DNA of 64,000 nucleotides from Flavobacteriaceae bacterium. Its GTDB lineage: Bacteria > Bacteroidota > Bacteroidia > Flavobacteriales > Weeksellaceae. Of this stretch, positions 1-9,483 are shown piece after piece. A model generated the notes under the pieces. The model had not been told where the DNA came from, searched no databases, and worked only from the letters and a program-made list of their open reading frames with translations. The position numbers and the translations under genes are program-made. Positions within the stretch are counted from its first letter, which is position 1, and every line of letters begins with the position of its first letter. The stretch is from positions 39,594 through 103,593 of the forward strand of contig JAAYKY010000056.1 of assembly GCA_012522185.1 (NCBI GenBank), in the 5' to 3' direction.

Positions 1-1272
1 CCGAAAAGTTTATTTGAAGCGGAAGAAAAAAACGCAGAAGGTTTTGCCAAAGAATGCGCTGTTGTTACTCATTATCGATTAAAAAATGATCCGAAGAATG
101 AAGGAAAGCTAATGGTAGATCCAGAAGCAAAACTCGAAGAAGAGTTGATTGTTCGCCCTACTTCGGAAGCTATCATCTGGAGCACTTATAAAAACTGGAT
201 TCAGTCTTATCGTGATTTACCGATACTCATTAACCAATGGGCCAACGTCGTACGATGGGAAATGCGCACCCGATTGTTTCTTCGTACCGCTGAATTTTTA
301 TGGCAAGAAGGGCACACGGCTCACGCCACCAAAGAAGAAGCTTGGGAAGAAACACGAAAAATGTTGGATGTTTATGCAGAATTCGCAGAAAACTTCATGG
401 GAATCCCAGTAGTCAAAGGCTATAAAACACCAAGTGAGCGTTTTGCTGGAGCCGAAGAAACCTTGTGCATTGAGGCGATGATGCAGGATGGGAAAGCGCT
501 TCAAGCCGGAACCTCGCATTTCCTTGGACAGAATTTCGCCAAAGCTTTTGATGTGAAATTTGCCACCAAAGAAGGTTCACTCGAGCACGTTTGGGCAACT
601 TCATGGGGTGTCTCCACCCGACTAATCGGCGCTTTAATCATGACGCATTCCGATGACAATGGTTTGGTTTTACCACCAAAACTAGCACCTATTCAAGTGG
701 TGATTGTTCCAATTTATCGGAATGACGAACAAAGAGAAGCCATTTCTGAAGTTTCTTTGAATTTGGTGTCAGAGCTAAAAAACAAAGGCGTTTCGGTGAA
801 ATACGATGACGACGATACGGTAAAACCTGGATGGAAATTTAATGAATATGAATTGAAAGGAGTTCCCATCCGTATTGCAATCGGACCGAGAGACCTCGAA
901 AACGGTCAGGTAGAACTTGCCCGTCGCGACACCTTAGAGAAATCTCTTGAGAAACTCGATGGGATTTCAGAAACGATTGTACAAAAACTGGATGAAATCC
1001 AAGAAAATATTTTCCAAAAAGCAAGAGAGTTCCGCGACGAACACATCACAGAGGTTTCTTCTTATGAGGAATTTAAAGAAGTTCTGGAGTCAAAGGGAGG
1101 CTTCATCTCAGCTTATTGGGACGGAACGGAGGAAACGGAAGAAAAAATTAAAAATGAAACCAAAGCTACAATCCGTTGTATTCCTTTCGCCGAAGCGGAT
1201 TTAGAAGGAAAAAAGGATGTTTTTTCAGGACAAGAAGCGAAGTTCAAAGTTCTTTACGCCAAAGCATATTAA
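1..1272 (+). CDS. proS: Proline--tRNA ligase, 5'-truncated by the window edge
   Basis: This enzyme charges tRNA-Pro with proline in the cytoplasm. The reading frame is open from base 1, so the N-terminus lies outside the window; the ATG at 112 is internal. Visible class II synthetase features are the motif 2 area (RPTSEAIIW, then [20 protein letters not shown]) and motif 3 ([19 protein letters not shown]). The C-terminal anticodon-binding domain follows, and the protein ends in KVLYAKAY. It looks like the archaeal/eukaryotic-type ProRS, which has no editing insertion between motifs 2 and 3 and is the form I expect in many Bacteroidota. About 423 residues are visible of an expected total near 490. 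Identity is secure; only the start is missing. Confidence 0.96.
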   Translation, partial: PKSLFEAEEKNAEGFAKECAVVTHYRLKNDPKNEGKLMVDPEAKLEEELIVRPTSEAIIWSTYKNWIQSYRDLPILINQWANVVRWEMRTRLFLRTAEFLWQEGHTAHATKEEAWEETRKMLDVYAEFAENFMGIPVVKGYKTPSERFAGAEETLCIEAMMQDGKALQAGTSHFLGQNFAKAFDVKFATKEGSLEHVWATSWGVSTRLIGALIMTHSDDNGLVLPPKLAPIQVVIVPIYRNDEQREAISEVSLNLVSELKNKGVSVKYDDDDTVKPGWKFNEYELKGVPIRIAIGPRDLENGQVELARRDTLEKSLEKLDGISETIVQKLDEIQENIFQKAREFRDEHITEVSSYEEFKEVLESKGGFISAYWDGTEETEEKIKNETKATIRCIPFAEADLEGKKDVFSGQEAKFKVLYAKAY

Positions 1273-1347
1273 CTTTAACGAATTTTTACAAAACTTATAA
1301 GTCAGTTGGTTCAATTATTGATAATGAATTCAACTCAAAAATTTCGT

Positions 1348-1695
1348 ATGAAAAACATATTCACCTTCGTACTTCTGATTTCCCTTAGCGGAGTTTTATT
1401 TGGGCAAAACAACCCATCGGATAAACGAAACAATTTCGAAGAATGGAGTAAGGAATTAAACCTTACCGAAAGTCAAGAAAAAGAAATCCGATTGATCCAG
1501 GAGAAATTCCAATTGGAGTCTGAGACTCTGAGACAATCGGGAGATTTAGAAAAAGCAAAATCTTTGCAAGAAAGACAGCAAATAGAAATCGATGCTGTTT
1601 TAACGTCTGAACAAATTAACAAAGCAAAATTAATCAAAGAAAGAAAAATAAGGGAAAATAAAAAAAAGGCTGCCTCCCAATCAGCAGTTAGATAA
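1348..1695 (+). CDS. Small secreted LTxxQ (Spy/CpxP-like) protein
   Basis: This is a 115-residue secreted protein of unknown exact role. I chose the ATG at 1348 because it gives a clean signal peptide (MKNIFTFVLLISLSGVLFGQ) with likely cleavage near FG-Q; an in-frame ATG at 1324 and the codon at 1306 would put polar residues in front. The mature part is highly charged and predicted helical, with LNLTESQ near residue 36 and LTSEQ near residue 78. That pair resembles the two LTxxQ motifs of Spy/CpxP periplasmic proteins. It ends in a lysine/arginine-rich tail. A hairpin terminator follows directly, so it is probably monocistronic. The family assignment is tentative. Confidence 0.6.
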   Translation: MKNIFTFVLLISLSGVLFGQNNPSDKRNNFEEWSKELNLTESQEKEIRLIQEKFQLESETLRQSGDLEKAKSLQERQQIEIDAVLTSEQINKAKLIKERKIRENKKKAASQSAVR

Positions 1696-1715
1696 TTTTC
1701 CAAGAACCAATCAAT

Positions 1716-1741
1716 GCCTTCTAACTGTTGAAGGCTTTTTT
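1716..1741 (+). terminator. Intrinsic terminator
   Basis: GCCTTC (1716-1721) pairs with GAAGGC (1730-1735) across an 8-nt loop and is followed by a T run. It ends the small secreted-protein transcript 15 bp before the next start codon. Confidence 0.75.
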
Positions 1742-1755
1742 ATTGTAAATTTTAT

Positions 1756-4200
1756 ATGATGTCATTCAAAAAAATCCTTATCCCATTTGTACTATTATTT
1801 AGTATTATTTCGTATTCTCAAAATTACACTTTGACCGGTAAAGTAACCGACTCTCAAGATCGCCCCTTAGAATACGCAACCATTTCGATTCAAGATCCTG
1901 CCACTTACACAGAGCTCTCGGGAGGAATTACTGATGCAAACGGTAACTTTGCTGTAGAGGTCGAGGGCGGAAACCACATTTTATACATTGAATCTTTTAT
2001 GGGTAGTACTTATGAAAAATTAATTGACGTAACCCAAAATCAGAATTTAGGGACATTTAAATTGGAAGAAAATGCTGCAGTAGCCTTGGAAGGAGTAACA
2101 ATCACTGGAAACAATCAAACCTATCGGATGGAGCTGGATAAAAAAGTATATAATTTATCCCAAGACATCATGGCGAAAGGAAGTTCTCTTTCTGATGCTT
2201 TGCAAAATGTGCCTTCGGTTCAAGTCGATGGCGAAGGAAATGTAAGTTTGCGTGGAAATGAAAATGTTCGAATTCTAATCGATGGGAAACCCTCCTCTCT
2301 GGTGGGAATTTCTGATCCGGCGACTGCTTTGCAAAGCTTACCAGCAGATGTTGTTGAGCGAATTGAAATTGTAACCAATCCATCGGCAAGGTACGAAGCA
2401 GAAGGAACTGCTGGAATCATCAATATCATCCTAAAGAAAGGTAAACTACAAGGATTCAATGGCTCGATCAATGTGAATGGAGGAATTCCAACCTCTTATG
2501 GAGCTGCCGCAAATCTGAATTATAGAACTGGAAAATGGAATCTGTTTACCAATTTAAGCTACCGATATGCAGAAAGAGAAAGAGAAGGTAATTCCTATAC
2601 GACAAGATTTAATTCCGAAGGAATTCCACGTTATGAAGACATGGATCGGGAAGCAACACGTATCAATGACGGATACAATATCATGTTAGGAACTGAATAT
2701 TATTTAGACCCGAGAAACACCTTTACACTTTCTGGAAATTACCGATTTGGAAAGAATGAAAACCTTTCGGACATTTTCTACAATGATTATGACTCGAATT
2801 TAAATTTGACCAATAGTTCTTTGAGAACCGAAAGAGAAAAAGAAGACGATTTCAGTATCGAAGGAAATTTCAATTATAAACATGAATTTCTAGATCCAGG
2901 TCATGAACTTTCAATTGATGCGCGCGTTACTTATTCCGAAGAACAAGAAGACGGAGATTTGCGTGAAATAGGAGATTTAGTGAATTCAACCGAAAGGTCT
3001 TTCAGTTCAGAGTTCCAAAATCGTGTGATTATTTCGGCTGATTATGTCTATCCTTTTGGAGAAAAAGGAAGATTAGAATTGGGTGCTCGTGGAGAAATGG
3101 AATCCACGCTGACTGATTTCAAAGTGGATAGTTTAGGCAATAGCGGATGGCTTTCAAAGCCGGAATTTTCAAACCGCACGGATTATCGTCAGAACGTCTA
3201 TGCAGCTTATGCACAATACGGACAAGGCTTTGGAAACTTCTCATTTTTCGCTGGACTTCGTATGGAGAATTCAGACATTACTGTTAAATCCATTTTGAAT
3301 GAAAGCGTGACGCGTAAAAACTATGTGGATTTCTTCCCGAGTTTGTTTTTAAATTATGAGTTCTTGAACGAAGACCAATTGCAAGTAAGCTATAGCCGTA
3401 GAATCAGAAGACCAAGAGGATGGGACTTGATTCCTTTTACTTCTTATTCAAACAACCGAAATATGTTTATGGGTAATCCGGATTTAAATCCACAATACAC
3501 TGATTCCTATGAGTTGTCTTATGTGGCCAAAATCGGGAAATTCATGGTTACGCCTAATATTTATTACTCCAATACTACGGATAATATTCAGAGATACCAA
3601 TCCATCAATGAGCTTGGTGTTTTGATCACAAGACCTATCAACGTAGGAACTGAAGAGCGATACGGTGGAGATTTGACTTTCACTTATCGACCTTGGAGAT
3701 GGTGGAATATCATGGGTAATGTGAATCTTTTTGGCTACCGCACAAAAGGCGAGTACACCGATTCCTATATCAACCCAACAACGGGTGCTGAAATCACTAC
3801 CACCACCAACTTTGATGGGGACGGATTCAGCTGGTTCGGAAGATTGAACAATAGCTTCACTTTACCGGCAAATTTCTCAGCTCAGATTTCAGGTTTCTAT
3901 CGAGGAGGAATGAAATCTGCACAAAGCGAGAGAAAGCCGATGTACGGTGTAGATTTGTCCATCAGCAAAGATCTGTTCAATGACAATGCGACCATCACTG
4001 CCAGCGTACGAGATTTATTTAACACACGTGGTTTCGAAATGGAATCTTGGGGCGATGACTTTTATTTGGAAAGCTACAACCGTTGGGGCGTAAGATCTAT
4101 AAATGTAACTTTCACGTATCGGTTCAATCAATCCAAACGAGAACAAAGAAGAGAGCAACGTGAGCAAGAATTTGAAATGGAAGCCGGTGCCGAAATGTAA
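1756..4200 (+). CDS. TonB-dependent outer-membrane receptor
   Basis: This 814-residue outer-membrane transporter probably imports a large or scarce substrate, energised by TonB; no substrate can be read from the sequence or its neighbours. A signal peptide (about residues 1-22, ending YSQ) precedes a carboxypeptidase-regulatory-like beta-sandwich (about 25-105, starting TLTGKVTDSQDRPLEYA). The plug domain follows (about 130-235, with SLRGNENVRILIDGKPS and AGIINIILKKG). The rest is a long aromatic-rich beta-barrel. The start could equally be the second of two adjacent ATGs (1756 or 1759). The last 20 residues are very rich in R, E and Q. No SusD-like partner is adjacent, so this is not an obvious glycan-uptake locus. 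Confidence 0.9.
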   Translation: MMSFKKILIPFVLLFSIISYSQNYTLTGKVTDSQDRPLEYATISIQDPATYTELSGGITDANGNFAVEVEGGNHILYIESFMGSTYEKLIDVTQNQNLGTFKLEENAAVALEGVTITGNNQTYRMELDKKVYNLSQDIMAKGSSLSDALQNVPSVQVDGEGNVSLRGNENVRILIDGKPSSLVGISDPATALQSLPADVVERIEIVTNPSARYEAEGTAGIINIILKKGKLQGFNGSINVNGGIPTSYGAAANLNYRTGKWNLFTNLSYRYAEREREGNSYTTRFNSEGIPRYEDMDREATRINDGYNIMLGTEYYLDPRNTFTLSGNYRFGKNENLSDIFYNDYDSNLNLTNSSLRTEREKEDDFSIEGNFNYKHEFLDPGHELSIDARVTYSEEQEDGDLREIGDLVNSTERSFSSEFQNRVIISADYVYPFGEKGRLELGARGEMESTLTDFKVDSLGNSGWLSKPEFSNRTDYRQNVYAAYAQYGQGFGNFSFFAGLRMENSDITVKSILNESVTRKNYVDFFPSLFLNYEFLNEDQLQVSYSRRIRRPRGWDLIPFTSYSNNRNMFMGNPDLNPQYTDSYELSYVAKIGKFMVTPNIYYSNTTDNIQRYQSINELGVLITRPINVGTEERYGGDLTFTYRPWRWWNIMGNVNLFGYRTKGEYTDSYINPTTGAEITTTTNFDGDGFSWFGRLNNSFTLPANFSAQISGFYRGGMKSAQSERKPMYGVDLSISKDLFNDNATITASVRDLFNTRGFEMESWGDDFYLESYNRWGVRSINVTFTYRFNQSKREQRREQREQEFEMEAGAEM

Positions 4201-4217
4201 TTCAAATGATTTTCTAT

Positions 4218-4247
4218 AAAAAAGAGTGCTGATATGCTCTCTTTTTT
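4218..4247 (+). terminator. Intrinsic terminator of the receptor gene
   Basis: An A6GAG stretch pairs with CTCT6 around a short GC-containing loop, giving a bidirectional-looking hairpin with a T run on the plus strand, 17 bp after the receptor stop codon. Confidence 0.7.
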
Positions 4248-4525
4248 ATTTAAATCTCTAAGAATCAAAGATTAAATGGGCGAATTGCGGAATTAATTTC
4301 TAACCTCTACCAGATTTAGTTTATTTGAAAAAAACTGCAATCAGACTAAGAATCTCTGAAAAATATTCTTTTGTCTCTTTAAAAAATTTATTCTTCTTTT
4401 TCATTCAAACAATAGTATGAAAAATATATGAGTCTAAGCCTTTTTTGTAGCTGAAATTACGACCAGTTCTGAAATAAACTGACAACCCCCTGAATTATTT
4501 AAAGAAGAGAGAACGCAATGATGTA

Positions 4526-4560
4526 TAAAAAAAGGAGTGCCTGAATGCACTCCTTTATTC
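4526..4560 (-). terminator. Intrinsic terminator of sppA
   Basis: AAAGGAGTGC (4531-4540) pairs perfectly with GCACTCCTTT (4547-4556) across a 6-nt loop. On the minus strand it is followed by a T run, so it serves sppA. Confidence 0.85.
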
Positions 4561-4583
4561 TTATTATACTTGGATTAAAACAA

Positions 4584-6359
4584 TCATTTAATTGTTAAAT
4601 CAAATGGCATTCGAAGCTGTACTCCACCGAATTCTCGCATGGTTTTCAATTGTTGATAAATTTGAAAATATTTCTCACCCAACTCTTGCTGGATCATCGT
4701 TTCGGCTTTGGTCACCTGATAAGCTTGAAGAAACTCCTCAAAACCTCCTTTTCGGAACGGATAACTCATAACGGAGTAATTTTCAAGCTCTGCTTTCTCT
4801 GCAGCTGCCTGTATAGCGTCTTCCAAAGTACCGAGCTGATCTACCAAACCAAGTTTCAAAGCTTGAGTTCCTGACCATACTCTTCCTCCACCGATCGAGT
4901 CCACTTCTTCAAAACTCATATTACGGGCGTTCATCACATGATTTACAAATACACCATAAACATTTTCGGTCATTTCGGTCATGGTTTCAATTCCGGTTGA
5001 TGACATCGGTTTGAAAACGGTCGTCAGGAAATCGGAGTTTTCGTTGGTATTCACATAATCTGTGGTTATCCCGATGTTATTGACCAGTTTTTGTGCTGAT
5101 GGGATCATTCCCAAAACACCGATTGATCCTGTAATCGTATTGGGGCTGGAAAAAATAGCATCGGCTTCCATCGCAATGTAATATCCACCCGAGGCAGCTA
5201 CATCACCAAAAGAGACAACAACCGGTTTTATCTTTCGCAATTCTCGTAGTTCATATAAAATCTCTTCTGAGGAGTCCGCGCTTCCTCCCGGTGAATTCAC
5301 TCTCAAAACCACGGCTTTTATTTTATCATCGTCTTGCAATTCCCGAATTGCCTTTTTATAAACTTCGGATTGAATCCCCGAATAGCCCTCACCCGGCATA
5401 ATGGCACCCGAAGCATATAAAACAGCAATACGATCTTTACCTTTTTCAGGTTTCAATGTGGCTGCATATTTAGCTAAACCTATGGTGTGTTTATCCAAAA
5501 CATCTCTCAATGTTTCTTTTTTGTCTTCTTCCAATTCCAGTCGATTCGCCAAAGCTCTTTCATAATCACCTTCCTGAGCGAGTTTATCGACCAATTTAAA
5601 TTCAACCGCTTTTTCCGGGTTAAAACTGTGAAGACTATCTACGCTGGCATTGAATTCTTCCAATGAGATTTTTCGTGATTTAGCGATTTCTTCTGAGAGA
5701 TTTCCCCAGATATCGTTCAATAACAAACTTAATTGCTCACGATTTTCTTCCGACAAATCATCACGCATATATGGTTCAACGGCCGATTTATATTCGCCAT
5801 GACGGATTACCTGAAAGTCAATCCCATACTTGTCTCCGAGGTTTTTGAAGAACATCACTTCCGCACTCATTCCTTGAACGATAACCATTCCCATTGGATT
5901 TTGAAAAATCGAATCAGCAACTGAATTCAACACATAGGCTCCTTGAGTGGAATTATGTGAATACGCATAAATAAATTTTCCACTTTCTTTAAAATCCACT
6001 AAAGCATTTCGAATGTCGGTCAATTGAGAAGCACCTCCAATAAAAGAGGAAACTTTCAAACTTATTCCTTTGATTTTATCGTCCTCTTTCGCTGCATTGA
6101 TTGTTCGGATAATATCCCGGAAATAAACTTCCGTTCCAGGAGCCGGGCCGAAAAGGCTCAACTCATTGTCCATGGAACTTTCTTTGATAGGTGAATCAAA
6201 AGTTAACTCCAGAACCGAACCATTTTTGGGACCCGTTGATTGAAATAATTCCCCTGCCATCGACATCAAAATCAGTAAGCCAAACACAGAGAAAATCAAA
6301 ATAAAAGTCAGGAAATTCCCAACAATTACTACAAATACATTTCCAAAGAATTTTTTCAT
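4584..6359 (-). CDS. sppA: Signal peptide peptidase SppA, 67K type
   Basis: This inner-membrane serine protease degrades cleaved signal peptides. At 591 residues it has the long tandem form, with two ClpP-like halves. One N-terminal membrane segment spans about residues 8-35. The catalytic Ser-Lys dyad expected for the family is visible: Lys about 191 in RHGEYKSAVEP of the first half and Ser about 390 in VAASGGYYIA of the second. The active-site loop TGSIGVLG also matches. It is transcribed divergently from folK with only 30 bp between the starts, so their promoters must overlap. Confidence 0.93.
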   Translation of the reverse strand: MKKFFGNVFVVIVGNFLTFILIFSVFGLLILMSMAGELFQSTGPKNGSVLELTFDSPIKESSMDNELSLFGPAPGTEVYFRDIIRTINAAKEDDKIKGISLKVSSFIGGASQLTDIRNALVDFKESGKFIYAYSHNSTQGAYVLNSVADSIFQNPMGMVIVQGMSAEVMFFKNLGDKYGIDFQVIRHGEYKSAVEPYMRDDLSEENREQLSLLLNDIWGNLSEEIAKSRKISLEEFNASVDSLHSFNPEKAVEFKLVDKLAQEGDYERALANRLELEEDKKETLRDVLDKHTIGLAKYAATLKPEKGKDRIAVLYASGAIMPGEGYSGIQSEVYKKAIRELQDDDKIKAVVLRVNSPGGSADSSEEILYELRELRKIKPVVVSFGDVAASGGYYIAMEADAIFSSPNTITGSIGVLGMIPSAQKLVNNIGITTDYVNTNENSDFLTTVFKPMSSTGIETMTEMTENVYGVFVNHVMNARNMSFEEVDSIGGGRVWSGTQALKLGLVDQLGTLEDAIQAAAEKAELENYSVMSYPFRKGGFEEFLQAYQVTKAETMIQQELGEKYFQIYQQLKTMREFGGVQLRMPFDLTIK

Positions 6360-6389
6360 TTCTGAATTTTAATTAATAATTTGCGTCAT

Positions 6390-6791
6390 ATGTCGCAAAA
6401 TAAGATCAGTTTGTTACTCGGTTCCAATATTTTTGACCGAAAAAAGAATTTAGAAACAGCTTCTGAATTGATTATTAGCAAAATAGGTAAAATTGAAAGA
6501 AGTTCAAAAATCATAGAAACAGTACCGGAAGGATTTCAATCGGATCACAATTTCCTCAACCAAGTCATTGAGATTCGTTCTGAGTTTTCTCCCATGAAAG
6601 TTTTAAAACTTGCAAAGGAAATTGAAAAAGCAATGGGTCGGATTTATATAGAAACCTCTCAAGCTTATCAAGATAGGATTATTGACATTGACCTTTTGAC
6701 ATTTAACTCAATTAATTTTGAAAGCAAAGAGCTTTCGTTGCCTCATCATCAAGTAAATTCAAGAAAATTCGTAAAAAAACTCATGAATTAG
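6390..6791 (+). CDS. folK: 2-amino-4-hydroxy-6-hydroxymethyldihydropteridine pyrophosphokinase
   Basis: HPPK transfers pyrophosphate from ATP to 6-hydroxymethyl-dihydropterin, a step in folate synthesis. The N-terminal ISLLLGSN strand and the signature YQDRIIDIDLL (metal- and ATP-binding aspartates) identify it. At 133 residues it is slightly short for the family (about 155-165), with an abrupt C-terminus at RKFVKKLMN where longer members have the end of the fold, but no frameshift is obvious. The ATG at 6390 is preferred over an in-frame TTG at 6381. It is divergent from sppA, an arrangement I think is common in Flavobacteriia. Confidence 0.9.
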   Translation: MSQNKISLLLGSNIFDRKKNLETASELIISKIGKIERSSKIIETVPEGFQSDHNFLNQVIEIRSEFSPMKVLKLAKEIEKAMGRIYIETSQAYQDRIIDIDLLTFNSINFESKELSLPHHQVNSRKFVKKLMN

Positions 6792-6812
6792 TTAATAAAC
6801 AGATTATTTTAC

Positions 6813-6820
6813 TAAATTTG
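6813..6820 (+). promoter_or_regulatory. Bacteroidota -7 box (TAnnTTTG) before the OmpA gene
   Basis: TAAATTTG matches the TAnnTTTG consensus of the Bacteroidota housekeeping sigma factor and lies 50 bp before the ATG. I see no convincing -33 TTTG. Confidence 0.5.
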
Positions 6821-6869
6821 CCTCATTAACTAAAATTATTTGAGTATTTAACCTACCCAAAAATAATCT

Positions 6870-8324
6870 ATGAGAAAAATTTATTTACTCGCTTTGTCAT
6901 TGATTTGTTTCCCGTTATTGTTTGCGCAGGAAACAAGTAGCACTTTAAATGAAACCCCAGAAAAAAAGAAATTCACTAACGCTGATAAGGAATTCAACGA
7001 TTGGTATATTTCAGTTTTTGCTGGTGGAAACGCTCTACAAAACACGGATTTAGTTTCTTGGGGCGATGGAAGATTTATTCCTGGATATGATTTTCAACTT
7101 CAGGTCACCAAAGAAGTAACTCACGCATTTGGTATTGCTCTTATGGGGCAATATGGTAAAACTCGTCAGTACGGAGAGGGAAATCAATTGAATTATATAA
7201 ATGCATGGGACGGGAGAACCGAGTACTATGGTTTAAGCCTTATAGGAGATTTGAACCTAAGCATGCTATTTAGAAGAATTGATAACGAATCACCATTCAG
7301 ATGGGCTTGGCATGCGTATGCCGGTGCTGGTATAATCGCCTATAAGGCGGAAAGAAAAGCACGACATATTTATGGCGAGCATCAACCTGTAAATGATTGG
7401 AGTTTGGTTAATGATATTAAATTCAACGACCGTTCTATTTTTGCACAAGTTGGAACCGGACTTCGCTACAAACTTAGCCCAAGCTTTGATTTGGAGATGA
7501 GAGCTATGTATGTGATGACGGGTGACGAATCGTTTGATGCTTCAGGAGATCCGATCCCTGGCGAATGGACATTGGCAGACATAGAAGAAGGTCGCGATGA
7601 CAATATGATTACATTGTCTTTGGGGCTTCATTATAAAATTGGAAAACATAAAGAATCTTTGCAATGGCATGATCCTTTGAATTCCATCACTTCCGTTTCT
7701 GCTGCAGCGAATATTCCTTGTGCAGACGATGATAATGATGGAGTTTGTAACCTTTACGACAAGTGCCCTGATACACCGGAAGGAATCAAAGTAGATGGCG
7801 CGGGTTGTCCTTTGGATACAGACAATGATGGTGTGCCGGATTCAATCGACGAATGTCCTACAATCCCAGGTCCTCCAACTAACAATGGTTGCCCTCTACC
7901 AATCGTAGAAGTAAGTATCGGTTCAATCGCAAGTAGTATTTCCGATATCCTACAAGGAATTGAGTTTGACTACGATAAAGATGTAATTCGCGCAGTATCT
8001 TATCCTAAACTAGATGCAGCATTTGATATACTTCAAGCACACCCTTCCTACAAATTCTATGTAGAAGGACATACGGATGCAGCTGGAAGCGTTGCTTACA
8101 ATCAAGACTTATCTGAAAGAAGAGCAGCTTCTGTAGTGAGATATCTTGTAAACAAAGGAATTCCGGCAAGTCAGTTAGTACCTGTTGGTAAAGGTGAGTC
8201 AGATTTGAAGCACCCTGAATGTGATCCTGTATCGAACTGTCCTGCATGGAAAAACCTTGAGAACCGTCGCGTTGTTTTCAAACCTTATGGTGAAGCAATC
8301 GATGGCTTAGAATACAGACAATAA
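6870..8324 (+). CDS. OmpA-family outer-membrane protein with thrombospondin type 3 repeats
   Basis: This 484-residue protein probably anchors the outer membrane to peptidoglycan. A signal peptide (about 1-20, ending LFAQ) leads into an outer-membrane beta-barrel of about 250 residues. Calcium-binding thrombospondin type 3 repeats follow at about residues 285-345 (DDDNDGVCNLYDKCP, then DTDNDGVPDSIDECP). The C-terminal OmpA domain (about 365-475) contains EGHTDAAGS and the peptidoglycan-contact pattern LSERRAASVVRYL. This barrel-TSP3-OmpA layout is typical of abundant Bacteroidota outer-membrane proteins. A strong terminator and its own promoter box suggest a monocistronic transcript. Confidence 0.93.
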   Translation: MRKIYLLALSLICFPLLFAQETSSTLNETPEKKKFTNADKEFNDWYISVFAGGNALQNTDLVSWGDGRFIPGYDFQLQVTKEVTHAFGIALMGQYGKTRQYGEGNQLNYINAWDGRTEYYGLSLIGDLNLSMLFRRIDNESPFRWAWHAYAGAGIIAYKAERKARHIYGEHQPVNDWSLVNDIKFNDRSIFAQVGTGLRYKLSPSFDLEMRAMYVMTGDESFDASGDPIPGEWTLADIEEGRDDNMITLSLGLHYKIGKHKESLQWHDPLNSITSVSAAANIPCADDDNDGVCNLYDKCPDTPEGIKVDGAGCPLDTDNDGVPDSIDECPTIPGPPTNNGCPLPIVEVSIGSIASSISDILQGIEFDYDKDVIRAVSYPKLDAAFDILQAHPSYKFYVEGHTDAAGSVAYNQDLSERRAASVVRYLVNKGIPASQLVPVGKGESDLKHPECDPVSNCPAWKNLENRRVVFKPYGEAIDGLEYRQ

Positions 8325-8346
8325 GCAATTATTAATTTAATAATAT

Positions 8347-8373
8347 AAAGGGGTGCAATGCATCCCTTTTTTT
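8347..8373 (+). terminator. Intrinsic terminator of the OmpA-family gene
   Basis: AAAGGGGTGC (8347-8356) pairs with GCATCCCTTT (8360-8369), with one G-T wobble and a 3-nt loop, followed by more T residues. Confidence 0.85.
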
Positions 8374-8788
8374 GTACTTAAAACTTCACACTCATATCAA
8401 AGTATTATTTAACTCACAAACTTTATTATTGTCCAAACATCTAATTTGATGTTCATTAAATCATTTTTAAATTAACATTGGCCATGCAAAATCCTGAAAA
8501 ATTGATACAGGATTAATCGATATTTATTTTGTTCCTTTCAAAAAGACTCGATGGTTCGATTGGTGTTTATTATGTCAATGACATTCCACTCGGCAAGGTC
8601 AATCAAGCTGTCAAAAACAATGCTATTTATCAGACATCTAAGCCTATTTTTCAAGGAAAGTCTTCCCTAATTTAGGTCGGGAGAATTTGGAAAACATTGG
8701 TCTTATTTATACCTTTAGTCATCTTCAAATCTGTAGGATTTACCTTTAATTTTTATTTTTTCGACTTGTTTAAGACCTTTCGTATCAT

Positions 8789-8920
8789 GATGGTATAAAC
8801 ATCATATAAGTATGACATAGGCATGACATAAGGATGGCACAACCATGGTATGAGCATGGCATAAACTGGGATGTATGTGGGATAGCTAATGGGGTAGCTT
8901 TGGGATATCTATGGAGTATG
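8789..8920. repeat. Degenerate 11-bp tandem repeat, about 12 units
   Basis: Successive units read ATGGTATAAAC, ATCATATAAGT, ATGACATAGGC, ATGACATAAGG, ATGGCACAACC, ATGGTATGAGC and so on, drifting toward GGGATAGCTAA-like units on the right. Most are 11 bp and two are 12 bp. All frames contain stops, so it is not coding. Strand asymmetry is strong: G rather than C on the plus strand in the right half. Confidence 0.75.
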
Positions 8921-8985
8921 AGGTAAGGAATTAGGGAATTTCTTGTTTATCGCTATTTCAGGACGGGACATATTTAAAACAAAGA

Positions 8986-9014
8986 AAGCCGTCTCGTTTG
9001 AAGCGAGACGGCTT
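8986..9014 (-). terminator. Intrinsic terminator of mscL
   Basis: AAGCCGTCTCG (8986-8996) and CGAGACGGCTT (9004-9014) form a perfect 11-bp stem with a 7-nt loop, followed by a T-rich tract on the minus strand. Confidence 0.9.
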
Positions 9015-9038
9015 ATAATTTATTTGTAATTCTTCGTT

Positions 9039-9443
9039 TTATTTATTCTTTAGCAAATCTCTGATTTCTGTAAGAAGGACTTCTTCGTTGGATGGACCAG
9101 CTGCTTCCTCCACTGCTTCTTCTTTTCGTTTCAGTGAATTAACCCCCTTGATAACCATAAAGATACACAATGCAATTATGAAAAACTGAATAATCACATT
9201 GATGAAATTACCATATTGAATAGCAACCTCGGCTGCACCTGTTGCCTCATTCGCCTCAGCTAGAGTGATTTTCATATTACTAAAGTCCATACCTCCAGTA
9301 ATGTATCCAAGCGGTGGCATAATCAAATCGTCAACCAATGAGGTGACAATTTTCCCAAAAGCCCCACCAATTACAACACCGACAGCCAGATCAATTACGC
9401 TTCCGCGCATTGCAAACTCTTTGAATTCTTTAACCATTCCCAT
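9039..9443 (-). CDS. mscL: Large-conductance mechanosensitive channel
   Basis: This 134-residue inner-membrane channel opens under membrane tension to release solutes on hypo-osmotic shock. The N-terminal amphipathic helix ([20 protein letters not shown]) and the glycine-rich pore helix TM1 ([20 protein letters not shown]) are diagnostic. TM2 is around residues 76-100, followed by a charged cytoplasmic helix. Length is normal. It stands alone with its own terminator and lies downstream of the DUF192 gene on the same strand. Confidence 0.95.
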   Translation of the reverse strand: MGMVKEFKEFAMRGSVIDLAVGVVIGGAFGKIVTSLVDDLIMPPLGYITGGMDFSNMKITLAEANEATGAAEVAIQYGNFINVIIQFFIIALCIFMVIKGVNSLKRKEEAVEEAAGPSNEEVLLTEIRDLLKNK

Positions 9444-9483
9444 ATTTTATAATTTTAGATTGATTTAAAATTAAGGAAAATTT

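Larger units (their letters stand above)
4201..4583. other. Intergenic region between convergent genes
   Basis: This 383-bp, very A/T-rich gap separates the convergent receptor and sppA genes. It holds a terminator at each end (4218-4247 and 4526-4560). I see no coding potential, RNA gene or repeat between them. Confidence 0.6.
8374..9038. other. Long intergenic region with gene remnant and tandem repeat
   Basis: This 665-bp gap holds three things: a short open stretch around 8540-8673 whose plus-strand translation (for example YYVNDIPLGKVNQA) looks protein-like but has no start and stops after about 45 codons; a degenerate 11-bp tandem repeat (8789-8920); and the mscL terminator (8986-9014). 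I support no intact gene here. Confidence 0.5.

Noticed and set aside
8789..8920. Tandem repeat as a coding minisatellite
   Set aside because: All three frames on each strand are broken by stops, and unit lengths vary between 11 and 12 bp.
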